The notes under the pieces were generated by a model. It was not told where the DNA came from and did not search any database. It saw only the letters and a program-made list of their open reading frames with translations. Of a stretch of DNA of 64,000 bases, positions 16,817 through 26,409 are shown piece by piece; the first letter of the stretch is position 1, and every line of letters starts with the position of its first letter. A program made the translations under genes and the position numbers. The DNA is from CAWIJJ01 sp963836425 (GTDB taxonomy: Bacteria; Acidobacteriota; Terriglobia; Bryobacterales; Bryobacteraceae): positions 62,001-126,000 of the forward strand of contig CAWIJJ010000020.1 in assembly GCA_963836425.1 (NCBI GenBank), given 5' to 3'.

Positions 16817-19555
16817 ATGATTACCCCAGCCTCCACCTATCGCCTCCAGTTCCATCAGGGCTTCCGTTTGGTCGATGGCCTGGACCTCGTACCTTACCTG
16901 AGCGACCTCGGCATCACGGATCTTTATTCTTCTCCCCGTTACTCCGCCCGCCGGGGCAGCTCGCACGGTTACGATATCGCCAATCCCGGCCGTATCAATT
17001 CGGAAATCGGAACCGAACAGGACTTCAGCGACCTGTCCGCGCGCTTGCGCCACTACCGCATGGGCCTGCTGCTCGATATCGTGCCGAATCACATGGCCGC
17101 CAGTTATGAGAATCCCTGGTGGACTGACGTCCTTGAGAACGGCTTTTCCTCCCCCTATGCCCGCTTCTTCGACATCGACTGGCAGCCCGCCACCAATAAA
17201 GCCGCATTCCTTCAGGAAAATCGCGTGCTGCTGCCGGTTCTCGGAGACCTTTACGGCAACGTCCTTGCAAATGGCGAGATCTCGCTTCGCTTCGACGACA
17301 CCGGCATGCACGTCCGCTATTATCAGTCGCGCTTTCCGCTCGATCCCAAATCCTATACCGCCGTTCTCGAACGCTGCCCCGGTTCCGCCGTGCTCGACGA
17401 AATCGTCCGCGACCTCGAACGCATGCCCGGTCGCGACCAGTCCGATTCCGAAGCCGTGAAGGAGCGCCGTCGCGAAAGGGAGCGTCTCAAGGAGCGGCTC
17501 TGGCGCGCCTTTCAGTCGGATCCGGAACTCAAACGTGCGATCGAGGACGCGATGGCCGCAATCGCCGCATCGCCGGACGCACTCGACGCGCTGCTCTTTC
17601 TGCAGGCCTACCGCCTCGCCTATTGGAAAATAGGCTACGAGGAAATCAACTACCGCCGCTTCTTCGATATCAACGACCTCGTCGGGCTGCGTGTGGAGCT
17701 TCCGGAAGTTTTCGATGAGCGCCACCGGCGCACGCTCGAACTGGTGCGTTCCGGCCAGGTGACCGGCATGCGCATCGACCACATCGATGGCCTTTGGGAT
17801 CCGGACTGTTATCTGAGCCGGATGGCGTCGCAAGCCGGCGGCACTTACATCGTCGTCGAGAAGATTCTCGGCCGCGGCGAGCAGATGCCCCTTGACTGGC
17901 CGGTCGCCGGAACCACAGGCTACGAATTTCTGAACGCGGCGAACGGCATCTTCCTGCACCCCGAAGGCCTGGCCGCCATCGAAGTCGATTACTCCCGCCG
18001 GACCGGCAATTACCTGCCCTTCGCCGAGATCTGCTACCAGGCGAACAAGCAGGTGATGGAATCGCTGTTTGCCGGTGACGTCCAGGCGTTGACCCACAAC
18101 CTCGCTTTCCTCTCCGCGCGCCACCGCCAGGCGCGCGATATCCGCGTATCCGAGCTCCGCGAAGCGCTCGTTGAAGTCAGCGCCTGCCTGCCCGTATACC
18201 GCACCTACATCCACGGCCTGGAAGTCAGCGCCCGCGACCGCCGTTACATCGTGCAGACCCTCGAGCTTGCCCGCAACCGCACCTCCCAGGAACGCGTTAC
18301 CGACGCCGCTTTCGACTTCCTGCGTTCTGTCCTGCTTCTCGATCCTCCGCCGTATCTGGAATCCGAAAAGCGCGAGTGGCGCCAGTTCGTCATGCGCTGG
18401 CAGCAGTTCACGGGACCAGTGATGGCAAAGGGCCTCGAGGATACCGCGACGTACCGCCACAACAGCCTGCTCTCGCTCAACGAAGTGGGTGGCGATCCCC
18501 TGCGCGAGCACCCCCCGTTCGACGTTCAGGAGTTTCACGACTTCAACCGCAACCGCCTGGAGAAGTGGCCCGCCTCACTCAGCGCCACTGCCACCCACGA
18601 CACCAAGCGCGGCGAAGACATGCGCGCCCGCCTCAATGTCCTCACCGAAATTCCCGGCGAGTGGGAGCGCCGGCTGGACCGCTGGACGGCGTGGAACGAA
18701 GCCAAACGCGTGCCCGTCGGCGGAGCGCTCGCTCCCAGTGCGGCCGAGGAGATCCTGATTTACCAGACCCTGCTGGGCGCATGGCCGGGCGCTCCGGAAC
18801 AGGAGGCGGAGTTCGCCGGCCGCGTCGCCGAATTCCTGGTGAAGGCGCTCCGTGAGGCCAAACAAAACAGCAGTTGGATTTCGCCCCGCGAGGACTACGA
18901 AAAGGCCGTCATGCAGTTCCTCGAAGCAATCCTCGCCCCGGATTCGCCCTTCCCCGCCGACCTGCGCGACCTGCTCGGCAGCATCGCGCCGGCCGGAGCC
19001 CGCAACAGTCTCGGCCAACTCCTGCTGAAGATAACATCGCCCGGCGTGCCCGATTTTTACCAGGGCACCGAGTTTCCCAGCTTCAGTCTGGTCGATCCCG
19101 ACAACCGCCGCCCGGTGGACTACCAGCGCCGGATCGAAACCCTCGATTCACTTCGCCGTCAATTCGCCGGCGACCCTATCGCCCTGGTCCGCTCCCTTGC
19201 CGCGGACCTCACCGGCGGAGCCATTAAGCTGTTCGTCACCTGGCGCGCCCTGGACTTCCGAAAAACCGAGCGCGAGCTGTTTGCGCGCGGTGAGTATCTT
19301 CCGCTTCCGGTTGTAGGCCCGCGGGCCGGAAACGTGTGCGCCTTTGCCCGCCGCCTCGAAGACCGTTGGGCGATCGCCGTCGTGCCCCGGTGGACCCACG
19401 CCCAAATCGACTGGTCGGACACCGCGCTCGTCGTGCCCGAAGAGCTTCCCGCCCCGGAATGGCGCGACGTCCTCACCTCGCTCATCCCCGGCTCCTTCCG
19501 GCTCGGCGAACTGCTCGCGGAATTTCCGGTGGCCCTGCTGCGTCACACTCCCTGA
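16817..19555 (+). CDS. treY: Malto-oligosyltrehalose synthase (TreY)
   Basis: A 912-residue GH13 enzyme that isomerises the reducing-end alpha-1,4 bond of malto-oligosaccharides to alpha,alpha-1,1, the first step of the TreY/TreZ trehalose route. TreY-type signatures are present: TYRLQFHQGF at the N-terminus, YSSPRYSARRGSSHGYD, DIVPNHMA, GMRIDHIDGLWDP (catalytic Asp), VVEKILGRGEQMP (catalytic Glu), TATHDTKRGEDMR and PGVPDFYQGTEF. The length is normal. The usual partner treZ and a glycogen-debranching gene are not in the window, so treY stands alone here. The protein is cytoplasmic, without a signal peptide. Confidence 0.95.
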   Translation: MITPASTYRLQFHQGFRLVDGLDLVPYLSDLGITDLYSSPRYSARRGSSHGYDIANPGRINSEIGTEQDFSDLSARLRHYRMGLLLDIVPNHMAASYENPWWTDVLENGFSSPYARFFDIDWQPATNKAAFLQENRVLLPVLGDLYGNVLANGEISLRFDDTGMHVRYYQSRFPLDPKSYTAVLERCPGSAVLDEIVRDLERMPGRDQSDSEAVKERRRERERLKERLWRAFQSDPELKRAIEDAMAAIAASPDALDALLFLQAYRLAYWKIGYEEINYRRFFDINDLVGLRVELPEVFDERHRRTLELVRSGQVTGMRIDHIDGLWDPDCYLSRMASQAGGTYIVVEKILGRGEQMPLDWPVAGTTGYEFLNAANGIFLHPEGLAAIEVDYSRRTGNYLPFAEICYQANKQVMESLFAGDVQALTHNLAFLSARHRQARDIRVSELREALVEVSACLPVYRTYIHGLEVSARDRRYIVQTLELARNRTSQERVTDAAFDFLRSVLLLDPPPYLESEKREWRQFVMRWQQFTGPVMAKGLEDTATYRHNSLLSLNEVGGDPLREHPPFDVQEFHDFNRNRLEKWPASLSATATHDTKRGEDMRARLNVLTEIPGEWERRLDRWTAWNEAKRVPVGGALAPSAAEEILIYQTLLGAWPGAPEQEAEFAGRVAEFLVKALREAKQNSSWISPREDYEKAVMQFLEAILAPDSPFPADLRDLLGSIAPAGARNSLGQLLLKITSPGVPDFYQGTEFPSFSLVDPDNRRPVDYQRRIETLDSLRRQFAGDPIALVRSLAADLTGGAIKLFVTWRALDFRKTERELFARGEYLPLPVVGPRAGNVCAFARRLEDRWAIAVVPRWTHAQIDWSDTALVVPEELPAPEWRDVLTSLIPGSFRLGELLAEFPVALLRHTP

Positions 19556-19562
19556 GGATGCT

Positions 19563-21911
19563 TTACGGCTTCTCGGGCCAGGCGTGCTTTGGGTATCTCC
19601 GCGACAATTCCCGCCTCAGCTCGGGATACAGCCGCTGCCAAAAACCGGCCAGGTCCGTTGTCATCTGTACCGGACGCTGGTTCGGGGCCAGCAGGCGTAC
19701 GACCAGCGGCACCGCACCGCGTGCCACCGTAGGCGTGTTCCTCATCCCGAAGAAGTCCTGCAATCGCGAGGCGATCCAGGGAGACTGTCCCGCTTCGTAG
19801 TTCACCTTCACGCTCCGTCCTCCCGGCAGTCGGATCCTCTCCGGTGCAACCTCCTCGAGCGCCCGCCGCGCCTCCGGAGCGAGTCGCCGCTCCAGCGCCC
19901 GCACCAGCCCGCCTTCCCGCGCGGCCGCGGCTGCCTCCGACAGGTTTTTGGCCCCGGTCGCCAGCGACCGCCATGCCCCTTCGAGATCCAGTTCCGCCGC
20001 CACGCCATGCCGTTCCGCAAAGCGCACGCGCTCCTCGAACGGCGCCAGTTCGGCAGCCCCGATTCCCGCTTCCATCGCCTTGCGGCCCAGCAGGGCGGCG
20101 GCTTCCTCCACGTCCGCCGCGCGGCGGCTCTCCTCAATCGCAATCGCGCCGAACATCAGCCGGCTCACGTGCTCGGGCCTCTCCGCCTCGCGGTTCCATT
20201 CCGTGCCGCTCGCCTCCCGCACGCGTTCCGGAAACAAATCCAGCAGCCATTCCGGGCTGACTGCGCTCGCCAGCCTGACCAGCGGCAGCCTCAGATCGCG
20301 CCGGTCCTCCGCCTCCACCGCCACCAGGAACTCGGCATCCATAACCGTGCTGGAATCCGCCAGCATGGCCGACCCGCCTCCAGCCAGTTGCAGCTCCGCC
20401 CCCTGCCTTCGCCGGGCGACGCGGTCGGGAAACGCCGACAGTACCGAAAGCAGCAGGGCGTCTTCATCCCGGCCTCTCTGCCGCGGCGGGTTCGCGATGC
20501 GGCGGATCTGTCGGACCGCCTGCGCCGTACGCGGCTCCCACTGTCCCTCCATCAGCACCAGCAGGTCCGACCGGGTCGCATGCCGCGGCGTTCCCGCCAG
20601 ACGTTCCCCCGCACTCAGCAGCGCCGCCGCCGTGCAACCATCCTCGGCCACGCCGCGCCGGCGCGCTTCCACGATCATTCTTCCCAGCCTCGGATGCAGC
20701 GGATACCGCGACATCTCGGCCGCCGTCGCGCCCTCCGCTCCCAGTTGCCGCAGCAGGTCTTCGGCGCGGTCGATCGCTTCCTCCGGCGGCTTCTCCAACC
20801 ATTCCAGCCCGCGCAGGTCCATGCCCAACGCACGCAGCAGCAGGGCCGCCGGCGCCAGGTCGGCGCGCACGGCTTCGGGCGGATCCTGTGCCGGCCTCCG
20901 CACGAAGTCTTCAAGCGGATACAGGCGCACGGCGCGGCCCGGACCCGTCCGTCCCGCACGTCCAGCGCGCTGATTGGCGGACGCCTGGCTGATCCGGACC
21001 GTCTCGAGCGATGGCAATCCTGACCACCACGAGTGTCCCGGCCGCCGCGCCAGCCCGGTATCGATGACCGCGTCCACGCCCTCGATCGTGATCGAGCTTT
21101 CCGCCACGTTGGTCGAGAGAATAATCTTCCGTCTCCCGCAGTCCAGCACCGCCCGGTCCTGTTCCTCGGGCGGCTGGTCTCCGTGCAGCGGCAGCAGCAT
21201 CCAGCCATTGCGCTGCGCCGCCGTTGCGCAGCGCGCCTGCGCCCGCCGGATCTCGTGGGCGCCCGGAAGAAACACCAGCACGTGTCCTTGCGTCAGCCGG
21301 CAAACGCGTTCCACCGCCGCGGCAACCTGCTCCTCCAAGGGCGTTGCCGAAACGGGTGTGTATTCGATCTCCAGTGGATGCAGGCGGCCCTCGGAGCGCA
21401 TCACCCGCGCCCCGCCCAGGTACTCTGCGAGCGGTGCGGCATCGAGCGTCGCCGACATCGCCACGATTCGCAGATCCGGCCGCCGTGTGCGTTGCAGCCG
21501 GCGGAGCAGCGCCAGCGCCAGGTCGCCTTCGAGGTGGCGCTCGTGGAATTCATCCAGCACCACAGCCGCTACTCGATCCAATGTGCCGTCCGAGAGTAGC
21601 CGCCGCGTCAGTACACCTTCGGTCAAAAATCGCAGCCGTGTCCGCGGTCCGGCCACCTCTTCGAACCGGACCTGGTAGCCCACCGTCTCGCCCGGCCGCT
21701 CGCCCCGTTCCGCCGCAACATATCGCGCCGCCAGTCGCGCCGCCAGCCGCCGCGGCTCCAGCACCAGCACCTCCCGCGGCCACAACCCGAGCATCGCGGC
21801 AGGCACGCGCGTCGTTTTTCCCGCCCCCGGCGGCGCTTCCAGCACCAGCGTGTTGGCCTGCCGCAAATGATCGGTGATTTCGGGAATCAGTGCGTCGATC
21901 GGGAGAGGCAC
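19563..21911 (-). CDS. hrpB: ATP-dependent helicase HrpB
   Basis: A 782-residue DEAH-type helicase. Seen are Walker A APPGAGKTTR at about residues 26-35, the DEFHER box, VAMSATLDA, the helicase C motifs STNVAESSITIEGV and QRAGRAGRTGPG, and the C-terminal HrpB-specific region that ends QMTTDLAGFWQRLYPELRRE. HrpB is a presumed RNA helicase whose exact role is unclear. The GTG start at 21911 lies five bases after the stop of the TPR gene, so the two are probably cotranscribed. It converges on treY with a 7-bp gap. Confidence 0.95.
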   Translation of the reverse strand: MPLPIDALIPEITDHLRQANTLVLEAPPGAGKTTRVPAAMLGLWPREVLVLEPRRLAARLAARYVAAERGERPGETVGYQVRFEEVAGPRTRLRFLTEGVLTRRLLSDGTLDRVAAVVLDEFHERHLEGDLALALLRRLQRTRRPDLRIVAMSATLDAAPLAEYLGGARVMRSEGRLHPLEIEYTPVSATPLEEQVAAAVERVCRLTQGHVLVFLPGAHEIRRAQARCATAAQRNGWMLLPLHGDQPPEEQDRAVLDCGRRKIILSTNVAESSITIEGVDAVIDTGLARRPGHSWWSGLPSLETVRISQASANQRAGRAGRTGPGRAVRLYPLEDFVRRPAQDPPEAVRADLAPAALLLRALGMDLRGLEWLEKPPEEAIDRAEDLLRQLGAEGATAAEMSRYPLHPRLGRMIVEARRRGVAEDGCTAAALLSAGERLAGTPRHATRSDLLVLMEGQWEPRTAQAVRQIRRIANPPRQRGRDEDALLLSVLSAFPDRVARRRQGAELQLAGGGSAMLADSSTVMDAEFLVAVEAEDRRDLRLPLVRLASAVSPEWLLDLFPERVREASGTEWNREAERPEHVSRLMFGAIAIEESRRAADVEEAAALLGRKAMEAGIGAAELAPFEERVRFAERHGVAAELDLEGAWRSLATGAKNLSEAAAAAREGGLVRALERRLAPEARRALEEVAPERIRLPGGRSVKVNYEAGQSPWIASRLQDFFGMRNTPTVARGAVPLVVRLLAPNQRPVQMTTDLAGFWQRLYPELRRELSRRYPKHAWPEKP

Positions 21912-21916
21912 GTACC

Positions 21917-22861
21917 TTATTGTCGCAACCCGGCGATCGCTTCCCGCATCTTCGCCGCCTGTGGCCAGTCCGGATGCTGCCGGAGGAAATCCTCCATTTC
22001 ATCCGCCGCCGCGCGCTTCTCGCCGCGCCGGAGATGAATCTCGGCCAGGAAGAGTTGCGGATGGGAGAAGTGCGCCGGATCCAGGTTTCGCGCTGCCACC
22101 AGGTACTTCTCCGCCATTTCCGGACGGCCCATGATGAAATACGTCTGCCCGAGCTGCGCATTCGCCAGCGGGTCGTTCGGGCGTGCCAGCACCGCATGCA
22201 CGTTGTACTTCCACGCTTCGTCCAGCTTGCCCAGATTAATCAGCACGCCGCCCAGGTTTACCAGCGGTTCGTAAGCTTCCGGATCCTGCTCCAGTGCTTC
22301 GCGGAAGCATTCTTCCGCCCGCGGGTACTGGCGCGTCTGGTAGGCTATTGTCCCCAGGTTGTTCCAGGCCACGGCAAATTGCGGCGCCAGTTCCACGGCG
22401 CGTTCCAGGTGGCGGGTGGCCGCCTCTACGTCGTGCTTCGCCAGGTCCTTCTGCGCGTCCTCGTATTCCCGTGTCGCTTTGTCCGATATCGCAAGCTGCT
22501 TCGTGCTCACCGCGTTGCGCCGCCGCATCACGTCCGCGTAAACGAAATCCGAAGCCTTGAAGTCCAGCGCCAGCGCCACCTTCCCCTTCGCGTCTGCCGT
22601 GCCCGGCCCCACCTCTACGGTTTGCCGCGCCTCGCCCAGCGCCGGCTGAAATACCGCCACCGTGTACGCGCCGGGTCTGATTTTCTTGAAAGAGAACCGC
22701 CCTTCGTCATCCGAGGTGGTCCACGCAGTAAACGGTAGCGTGGTGCCGTACAGGGTCACCGTTCCGCGTCCCGCCGGAGTAAAACGGCCCGCCACGTCGA
22801 ACGAGTCCTGCGCGGCGAAAGCCGTCGCACAAGCACATGCCAGCAACAGGTAACGCAACAT
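21917..22861 (-). CDS. Exported TPR protein with carboxypeptidase-regulatory-like domain
   Basis: A 314-residue protein. Residues 1-16 (MLRYLLLACACATAFA) are a signal peptide. Residues 20-95 resemble a carboxypeptidase-regulatory/CNA-B-like beta-sandwich (TVTLYGTTLPF, DDEGRFSFKKIRPGAYTVAVF). From about residue 145 onward there are several tetratricopeptide repeats (NLGTIAYQTRQYPRAEECFR, NLGGVLINLGKLDEAWKYN, AQLGQTYFIMGRPEMAEKYL). It probably acts as a periplasmic scaffold; no partner can be named. It lies directly upstream of hrpB. Confidence 0.85.
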   Translation of the reverse strand: MLRYLLLACACATAFAAQDSFDVAGRFTPAGRGTVTLYGTTLPFTAWTTSDDEGRFSFKKIRPGAYTVAVFQPALGEARQTVEVGPGTADAKGKVALALDFKASDFVYADVMRRRNAVSTKQLAISDKATREYEDAQKDLAKHDVEAATRHLERAVELAPQFAVAWNNLGTIAYQTRQYPRAEECFREALEQDPEAYEPLVNLGGVLINLGKLDEAWKYNVHAVLARPNDPLANAQLGQTYFIMGRPEMAEKYLVAARNLDPAHFSHPQLFLAEIHLRRGEKRAAADEMEDFLRQHPDWPQAAKMREAIAGLRQ

Positions 22862-22905
22862 CGCCCGATTCGATTTTACCGCCGGGCGCGCCGCCGGGCT
22901 CCGCG

Positions 22906-23439
22906 CTATCTGCCACCGCGGCCGGCGTTGTCGCTCGAGGGCGGCACGATGCCCTTCAGCCTCAGGTATATCGACCCGTAGCCGTACTCTTCGTTATCGT
23001 GCGTGACCGTCATCATCACCAGCGACCCCAGGCGCGAGCGGTTGCCCCGCCCACCCGCGGCCACGTTCATAGCGTTGGCGTCCGTGGTGCCTTCCCACGC
23101 CGTGTCGCATTCGGCAAACGACGTCTTCAACGCCTCCACAATCTCGTCCTTTGTCTTCTTGGAGGCTGCGTCCACGCTCTTCACCTGTCCGTTCATCGTC
23201 GAGCAGGTCCGCATTTGCCCGTCCGCGATATGCGCCATCAGCGCTCCGAACTCGCGGATTTCCGGCACCGGCTTGAAATTGTAGTTTTCCGCAGGCATCT
23301 TCTCCGCCATGCGGATCAGGTTGTTTTTCACCTGGTTGTATGCCTGTTTCGATTCGTTCACAAATGAGGGCGCGGGAGCCTGCGCACTCAGGGCGGATGC
23401 ACCCACAGCCAGCGCGGCCAGCGTCAGAAGCGTTTTCAC
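22906..23439 (-). CDS. Exported DinB-like protein
   Basis: A 177-residue protein starting at GTG 23439, seven bases after AAGGAG; a TTG two codons upstream fits the ribosome site less well. Residues 1-20 are a signal peptide (MKTLLTLAALAVGASALSAQ). The remainder is a DinB four-helix bundle: KMPAENYNFKPVPEIREFG, MAHIADGQ and VTHDNEEYGYGSIYLR, with His residues at the usual metal-binding places. DinB-fold proteins are metal-dependent and many act as thiol S-transferases, but exported acidobacterial members have no known role. Confidence 0.88.
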   Translation of the reverse strand: MKTLLTLAALAVGASALSAQAPAPSFVNESKQAYNQVKNNLIRMAEKMPAENYNFKPVPEIREFGALMAHIADGQMRTCSTMNGQVKSVDAASKKTKDEIVEALKTSFAECDTAWEGTTDANAMNVAAGGRGNRSRLGSLVMMTVTHDNEEYGYGSIYLRLKGIVPPSSDNAGRGGR

Positions 23440-23479
23440 GTGCAATCTCCTTGAGTTTTGTTGATGGAAGACCTGGACG

Positions 23480-24667
23480 CTACTTTACCACTTGCGGCGT
23501 CCAGCGCACGGCCAGCAATGTCATGTCGTCGGACTGCGGCGCGCCCGCCGTAAACTCGGCCACGGCGGAATTCACCGCCGATACCGTATCTTGAAGACTC
23601 TGCCCGGCGGCGCCGCTGAGCACCGTCCGCAGTCGCCGCTCGCCGAAGAATTTCTCCTCCCCGTTCATCGCCTCCGTGATGCCGTCCGTGAACATCACAA
23701 TCGACTCGCCGGGCTCGAGGGTCAGCCGCCCGTTCTCGTAGCCGCCGTCGGGTAAGAGTCCGATCACCGCGCCGGCCGGCTCCTCGATCCCCCTGATCTC
23801 GCCCGCTTTCGAAACGCGGTACGGAGGATTGTGCCCGCCCAGGCAGTACTCCACCTCGCCGCTGTCCGTATGCAGAATGCCGTAGAAGGCTGTCACGTAA
23901 ACGCCCGGCTCGCCCTGCGCGCCCAGCACGCGATTGGCGTATTCAAAACAGGTGGCCGGCGGATTGTTTTGCAGCGCCACCGCCTGGATCAGCGTGCGGC
24001 TCACCGCCATGAACAGCGCCGCCGGAATGCCTTTGCCGGCAACGTCGCCGATCACGAACCCCACTCGCTGCTCGTCAATCGCGAAGAAGTCGTAGAAATC
24101 CCCGCCCACGTGGCGTGCCGGGGTCATTTCCGCATACACGGAAAAATCTTCGCGCCCTTCGAATTGAAAATCCTGCCGGAGCATCGAGGACTGAATGCGC
24201 GCCGCGATCTCCAGTTCCTGTTCGATGGCCGTAAGCTGTTCGCGCGCCACCACTCCCTCGCGCGTTGCAGCCAGCGCATCCTGGGTCCGCCGCAGCGTCG
24301 TCTCGAAATCGCGGAAGTCGATCGGCTTGGTGAGAAAATCGAACGCGCCCCGGTTCATCGCCGACCGGATATTCGTCATGTCCCCGTATGCCGAGAGAAT
24401 CACCGCCTTCACAATACGTCCGTTAAGCGCGTTCAGCCGGTTCAACAGCGCCAGTCCGTCCATCACCGGCATGTTGATGTCGGTCACCACCATCTCCAGC
24501 GCGGGATCCTTTTCGAGCGCCTCCAGCGCCTCCTGGCCGTTGCGCGCGAACACGAAATCGAAGTCGCCATTGCGCCTCTTGAAGCGCTGCCGGATGAGCA
24601 TCTCGACATCCGGCTCATCGTCCACAACCAGGATCCGGGCCGGCTTACTTCCCTCCGGTGGCGTCAT
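23480..24667 (-). CDS. Response regulator with SpoIIE/RsbU-type PP2C phosphatase domain
   Basis: Starting at ATG 24667 (overlapping the upstream kinase stop by four bases, ATGA), the protein has 395 residues. Residues 10-130 are a receiver domain with acidic pocket VVDDEPD, phosphorylation site in VVTDINMPVMDG and Lys in FLTKPIDF. A coiled linker (TAIEQELEIAARIQSSML) leads to a PP2C-like SpoIIE domain with GGDFYDFF, GDVAGKGIPAAL, LGGHNPPY and MFTDGITEAMN. Such proteins dephosphorylate anti-sigma-antagonist proteins under control of receiver phosphorylation. The upstream kinase is the obvious phosphodonor. Confidence 0.92.
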   Translation of the reverse strand: MTPPEGSKPARILVVDDEPDVEMLIRQRFKRRNGDFDFVFARNGQEALEALEKDPALEMVVTDINMPVMDGLALLNRLNALNGRIVKAVILSAYGDMTNIRSAMNRGAFDFLTKPIDFRDFETTLRRTQDALAATREGVVAREQLTAIEQELEIAARIQSSMLRQDFQFEGREDFSVYAEMTPARHVGGDFYDFFAIDEQRVGFVIGDVAGKGIPAALFMAVSRTLIQAVALQNNPPATCFEYANRVLGAQGEPGVYVTAFYGILHTDSGEVEYCLGGHNPPYRVSKAGEIRGIEEPAGAVIGLLPDGGYENGRLTLEPGESIVMFTDGITEAMNGEEKFFGERRLRTVLSGAAGQSLQDTVSAVNSAVAEFTAGAPQSDDMTLLAVRWTPQVVK

Positions 24668-26316
24668 TGCCAACCCGCCTGTGCACGCGGCAGCACGATC
24701 GTGAACTCGGTAAACTCGCCTTCCTCCGACTCCACGCGCATCTCGCCCCGATGCTCCTGTACCACGATTTCGTAGCTGATCGAAAGCCCCAGCCCCGTTC
24801 CCTCCCCGGCCGCCTTGGTGGTGAAAAACGGATCGAAGATGCGGTCCCGCAGGTCCTTGGGAATCCCGATTCCATTGTCTCGGATGCGCACCTCGACCCG
24901 GTCCTCCAGCCCCTTCGTCCGCACGCTCAGCACCGGCCGGTATCGAGCGATGCCTTGCTGCGTCTTCTTGCGCAGCGCGTAAAATCCGTTTCCCGCCACA
25001 TTCAGAAACACGCGGCTCAAATCCTGCGGGACTATATCCAGCGATCCCGCCGATGGATCGAATTCTTCCTGAATCTCCGCCTGAAACGTGGGGTCCTGCG
25101 CACGCATGCCGTGAAATGCCAGCCGGACGTATTCCTTCGTCAACGCGTTCAGGTCCGTCGCACGGCGCTCGCCGGTCGCACCCCGTGAATGCGCCAGCAT
25201 GGAAGAAATAATACCGTCCGCGCGGGTCCCGTGCTCGCGAATCTTTCCGACGTTCGTCTCCAGGTCGGAGATGGTCTCGTTCAATTCCGTCGCCAGGTTC
25301 CCCGGTATCGAGGCCCCGGCCTTCGCCACCAGGTGCCGCTGTTCGGTAATCAGGTCCGCCGCCAGCTCGGCAAAATTGATCACGAAGTTCAACGGGTTCT
25401 TGATTTCGTGCGCAATTCCCGCCGTCAATGAGCCCAGTGAAGCCAGCTTCGCCTGCACCGTCAGTTCGTCCGCCAGGCGCCTCCGTTCCAGCAGCGCCCC
25501 GATCCGCGCGCGCAGCAACACCGGGTTGAACGGCTTGAACAGATAATCTTCGGCTCCGATCTCGATCGCCCGCACCACGCTGTCGAGTTCGTCCAGCGCC
25601 GAAATCACCACCACCGGAATCGTACGCATCCGGCGGTCGGCCTTCATGCGGGTCAAAACTTCAAAGCCGTCCATCACCGGCATCATGATGTCGAGCAGCA
25701 CCAGGTCGTAGGAATCCAGCGCCACCATATCCAGCGCCTGGCTGCCGTTCCGGGCTTCGTCCACGCTGTAGCCTTGCCGCTGCAGCCGCCGGCTCAGCAG
25801 ATTGCGGTTGTTGTCGTTGTCGTCCACTACCAGCAGCCGCGCCCCGCCGCCCTTCGCTCGCGCCGGCGTCTCAGCCGCGGCTCCCTCTTGAATCGGCGCG
25901 CCGGGCCGGCTCAGGATGTCGCCCAGCAACTGCACTCCCGATGAAATACGATCCAGATCCTCTCCCCATTCGGCAGGAATCTTGATTTGCAGTTCTTCGC
26001 GGAGAGACTTTACGCATCCGGTAATCCGTTCCATCCTGGGCCGTACGCTCGCATACAATCTCTGAATCTCGCTCGGGCCTACCTCGTCCCGGTTGCCAAG
26101 CATCTCGTTCACATGGCTCAGGATCGCGCGCGCCGCCGAGTGGATCTGCCGCAGCGCGTCCAGCGCCTGGGTGTTGCGCGTTTCCGCGGCGTCTTCGATC
26201 AAAAGCTCGGCATATCCGAGCAGGTGATTCACCGGCGTGCGAAGACTGTGTCGAAGCGCCGACAGCTCGGCGTTTTTCAACGGCTCCGGGTTGTCGAACC
26301 GGTCTTCTGTCGTCAC
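24664..26316 (-). CDS. Hybrid histidine kinase with two H-boxes and an internal receiver
   Basis: A 550-residue cytoplasmic protein starting at GTG 26316. Residues 18-45 hold an H-box (LRHSLRTPVNHLLGYAELL, His23). Residues 158-275 are a receiver (VVDDNDNN, LLDIMMPVMDG, FKPFNP). Residues 295-330 carry a second H-box (GIAHEIKNPLNFV). Residues 430-545 are an HATPase domain (NGFYALRKK, IRDNGIGIPKD, GTGLGLSISYEI). No sensor or membrane segment is present. The stop overlaps the start of the phosphatase-type regulator, so both should be made together. It diverges from the receiver gene at 26410. Confidence 0.9.
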   Translation of the reverse strand: MTTEDRFDNPEPLKNAELSALRHSLRTPVNHLLGYAELLIEDAAETRNTQALDALRQIHSAARAILSHVNEMLGNRDEVGPSEIQRLYASVRPRMERITGCVKSLREELQIKIPAEWGEDLDRISSGVQLLGDILSRPGAPIQEGAAAETPARAKGGGARLLVVDDNDNNRNLLSRRLQRQGYSVDEARNGSQALDMVALDSYDLVLLDIMMPVMDGFEVLTRMKADRRMRTIPVVVISALDELDSVVRAIEIGAEDYLFKPFNPVLLRARIGALLERRRLADELTVQAKLASLGSLTAGIAHEIKNPLNFVINFAELAADLITEQRHLVAKAGASIPGNLATELNETISDLETNVGKIREHGTRADGIISSMLAHSRGATGERRATDLNALTKEYVRLAFHGMRAQDPTFQAEIQEEFDPSAGSLDIVPQDLSRVFLNVAGNGFYALRKKTQQGIARYRPVLSVRTKGLEDRVEVRIRDNGIGIPKDLRDRIFDPFFTTKAAGEGTGLGLSISYEIVVQEHRGEMRVESEEGEFTEFTIVLPRAQAGWQ

Positions 26317-26409
26317 CGCGTACTTTCTTCACCTGCCGGGCTCGCAAAGCATCTGACTCCGCGAAGTTCGGCGCTTGGTACGTGAATTGCAGCAAGCCTA
26401 TTGCCACTG

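Noticed and set aside
16736..18538. 600-codon minus-strand frame opposite treY
   Set aside because: Antisense shadow of treY with no recognisable motif.
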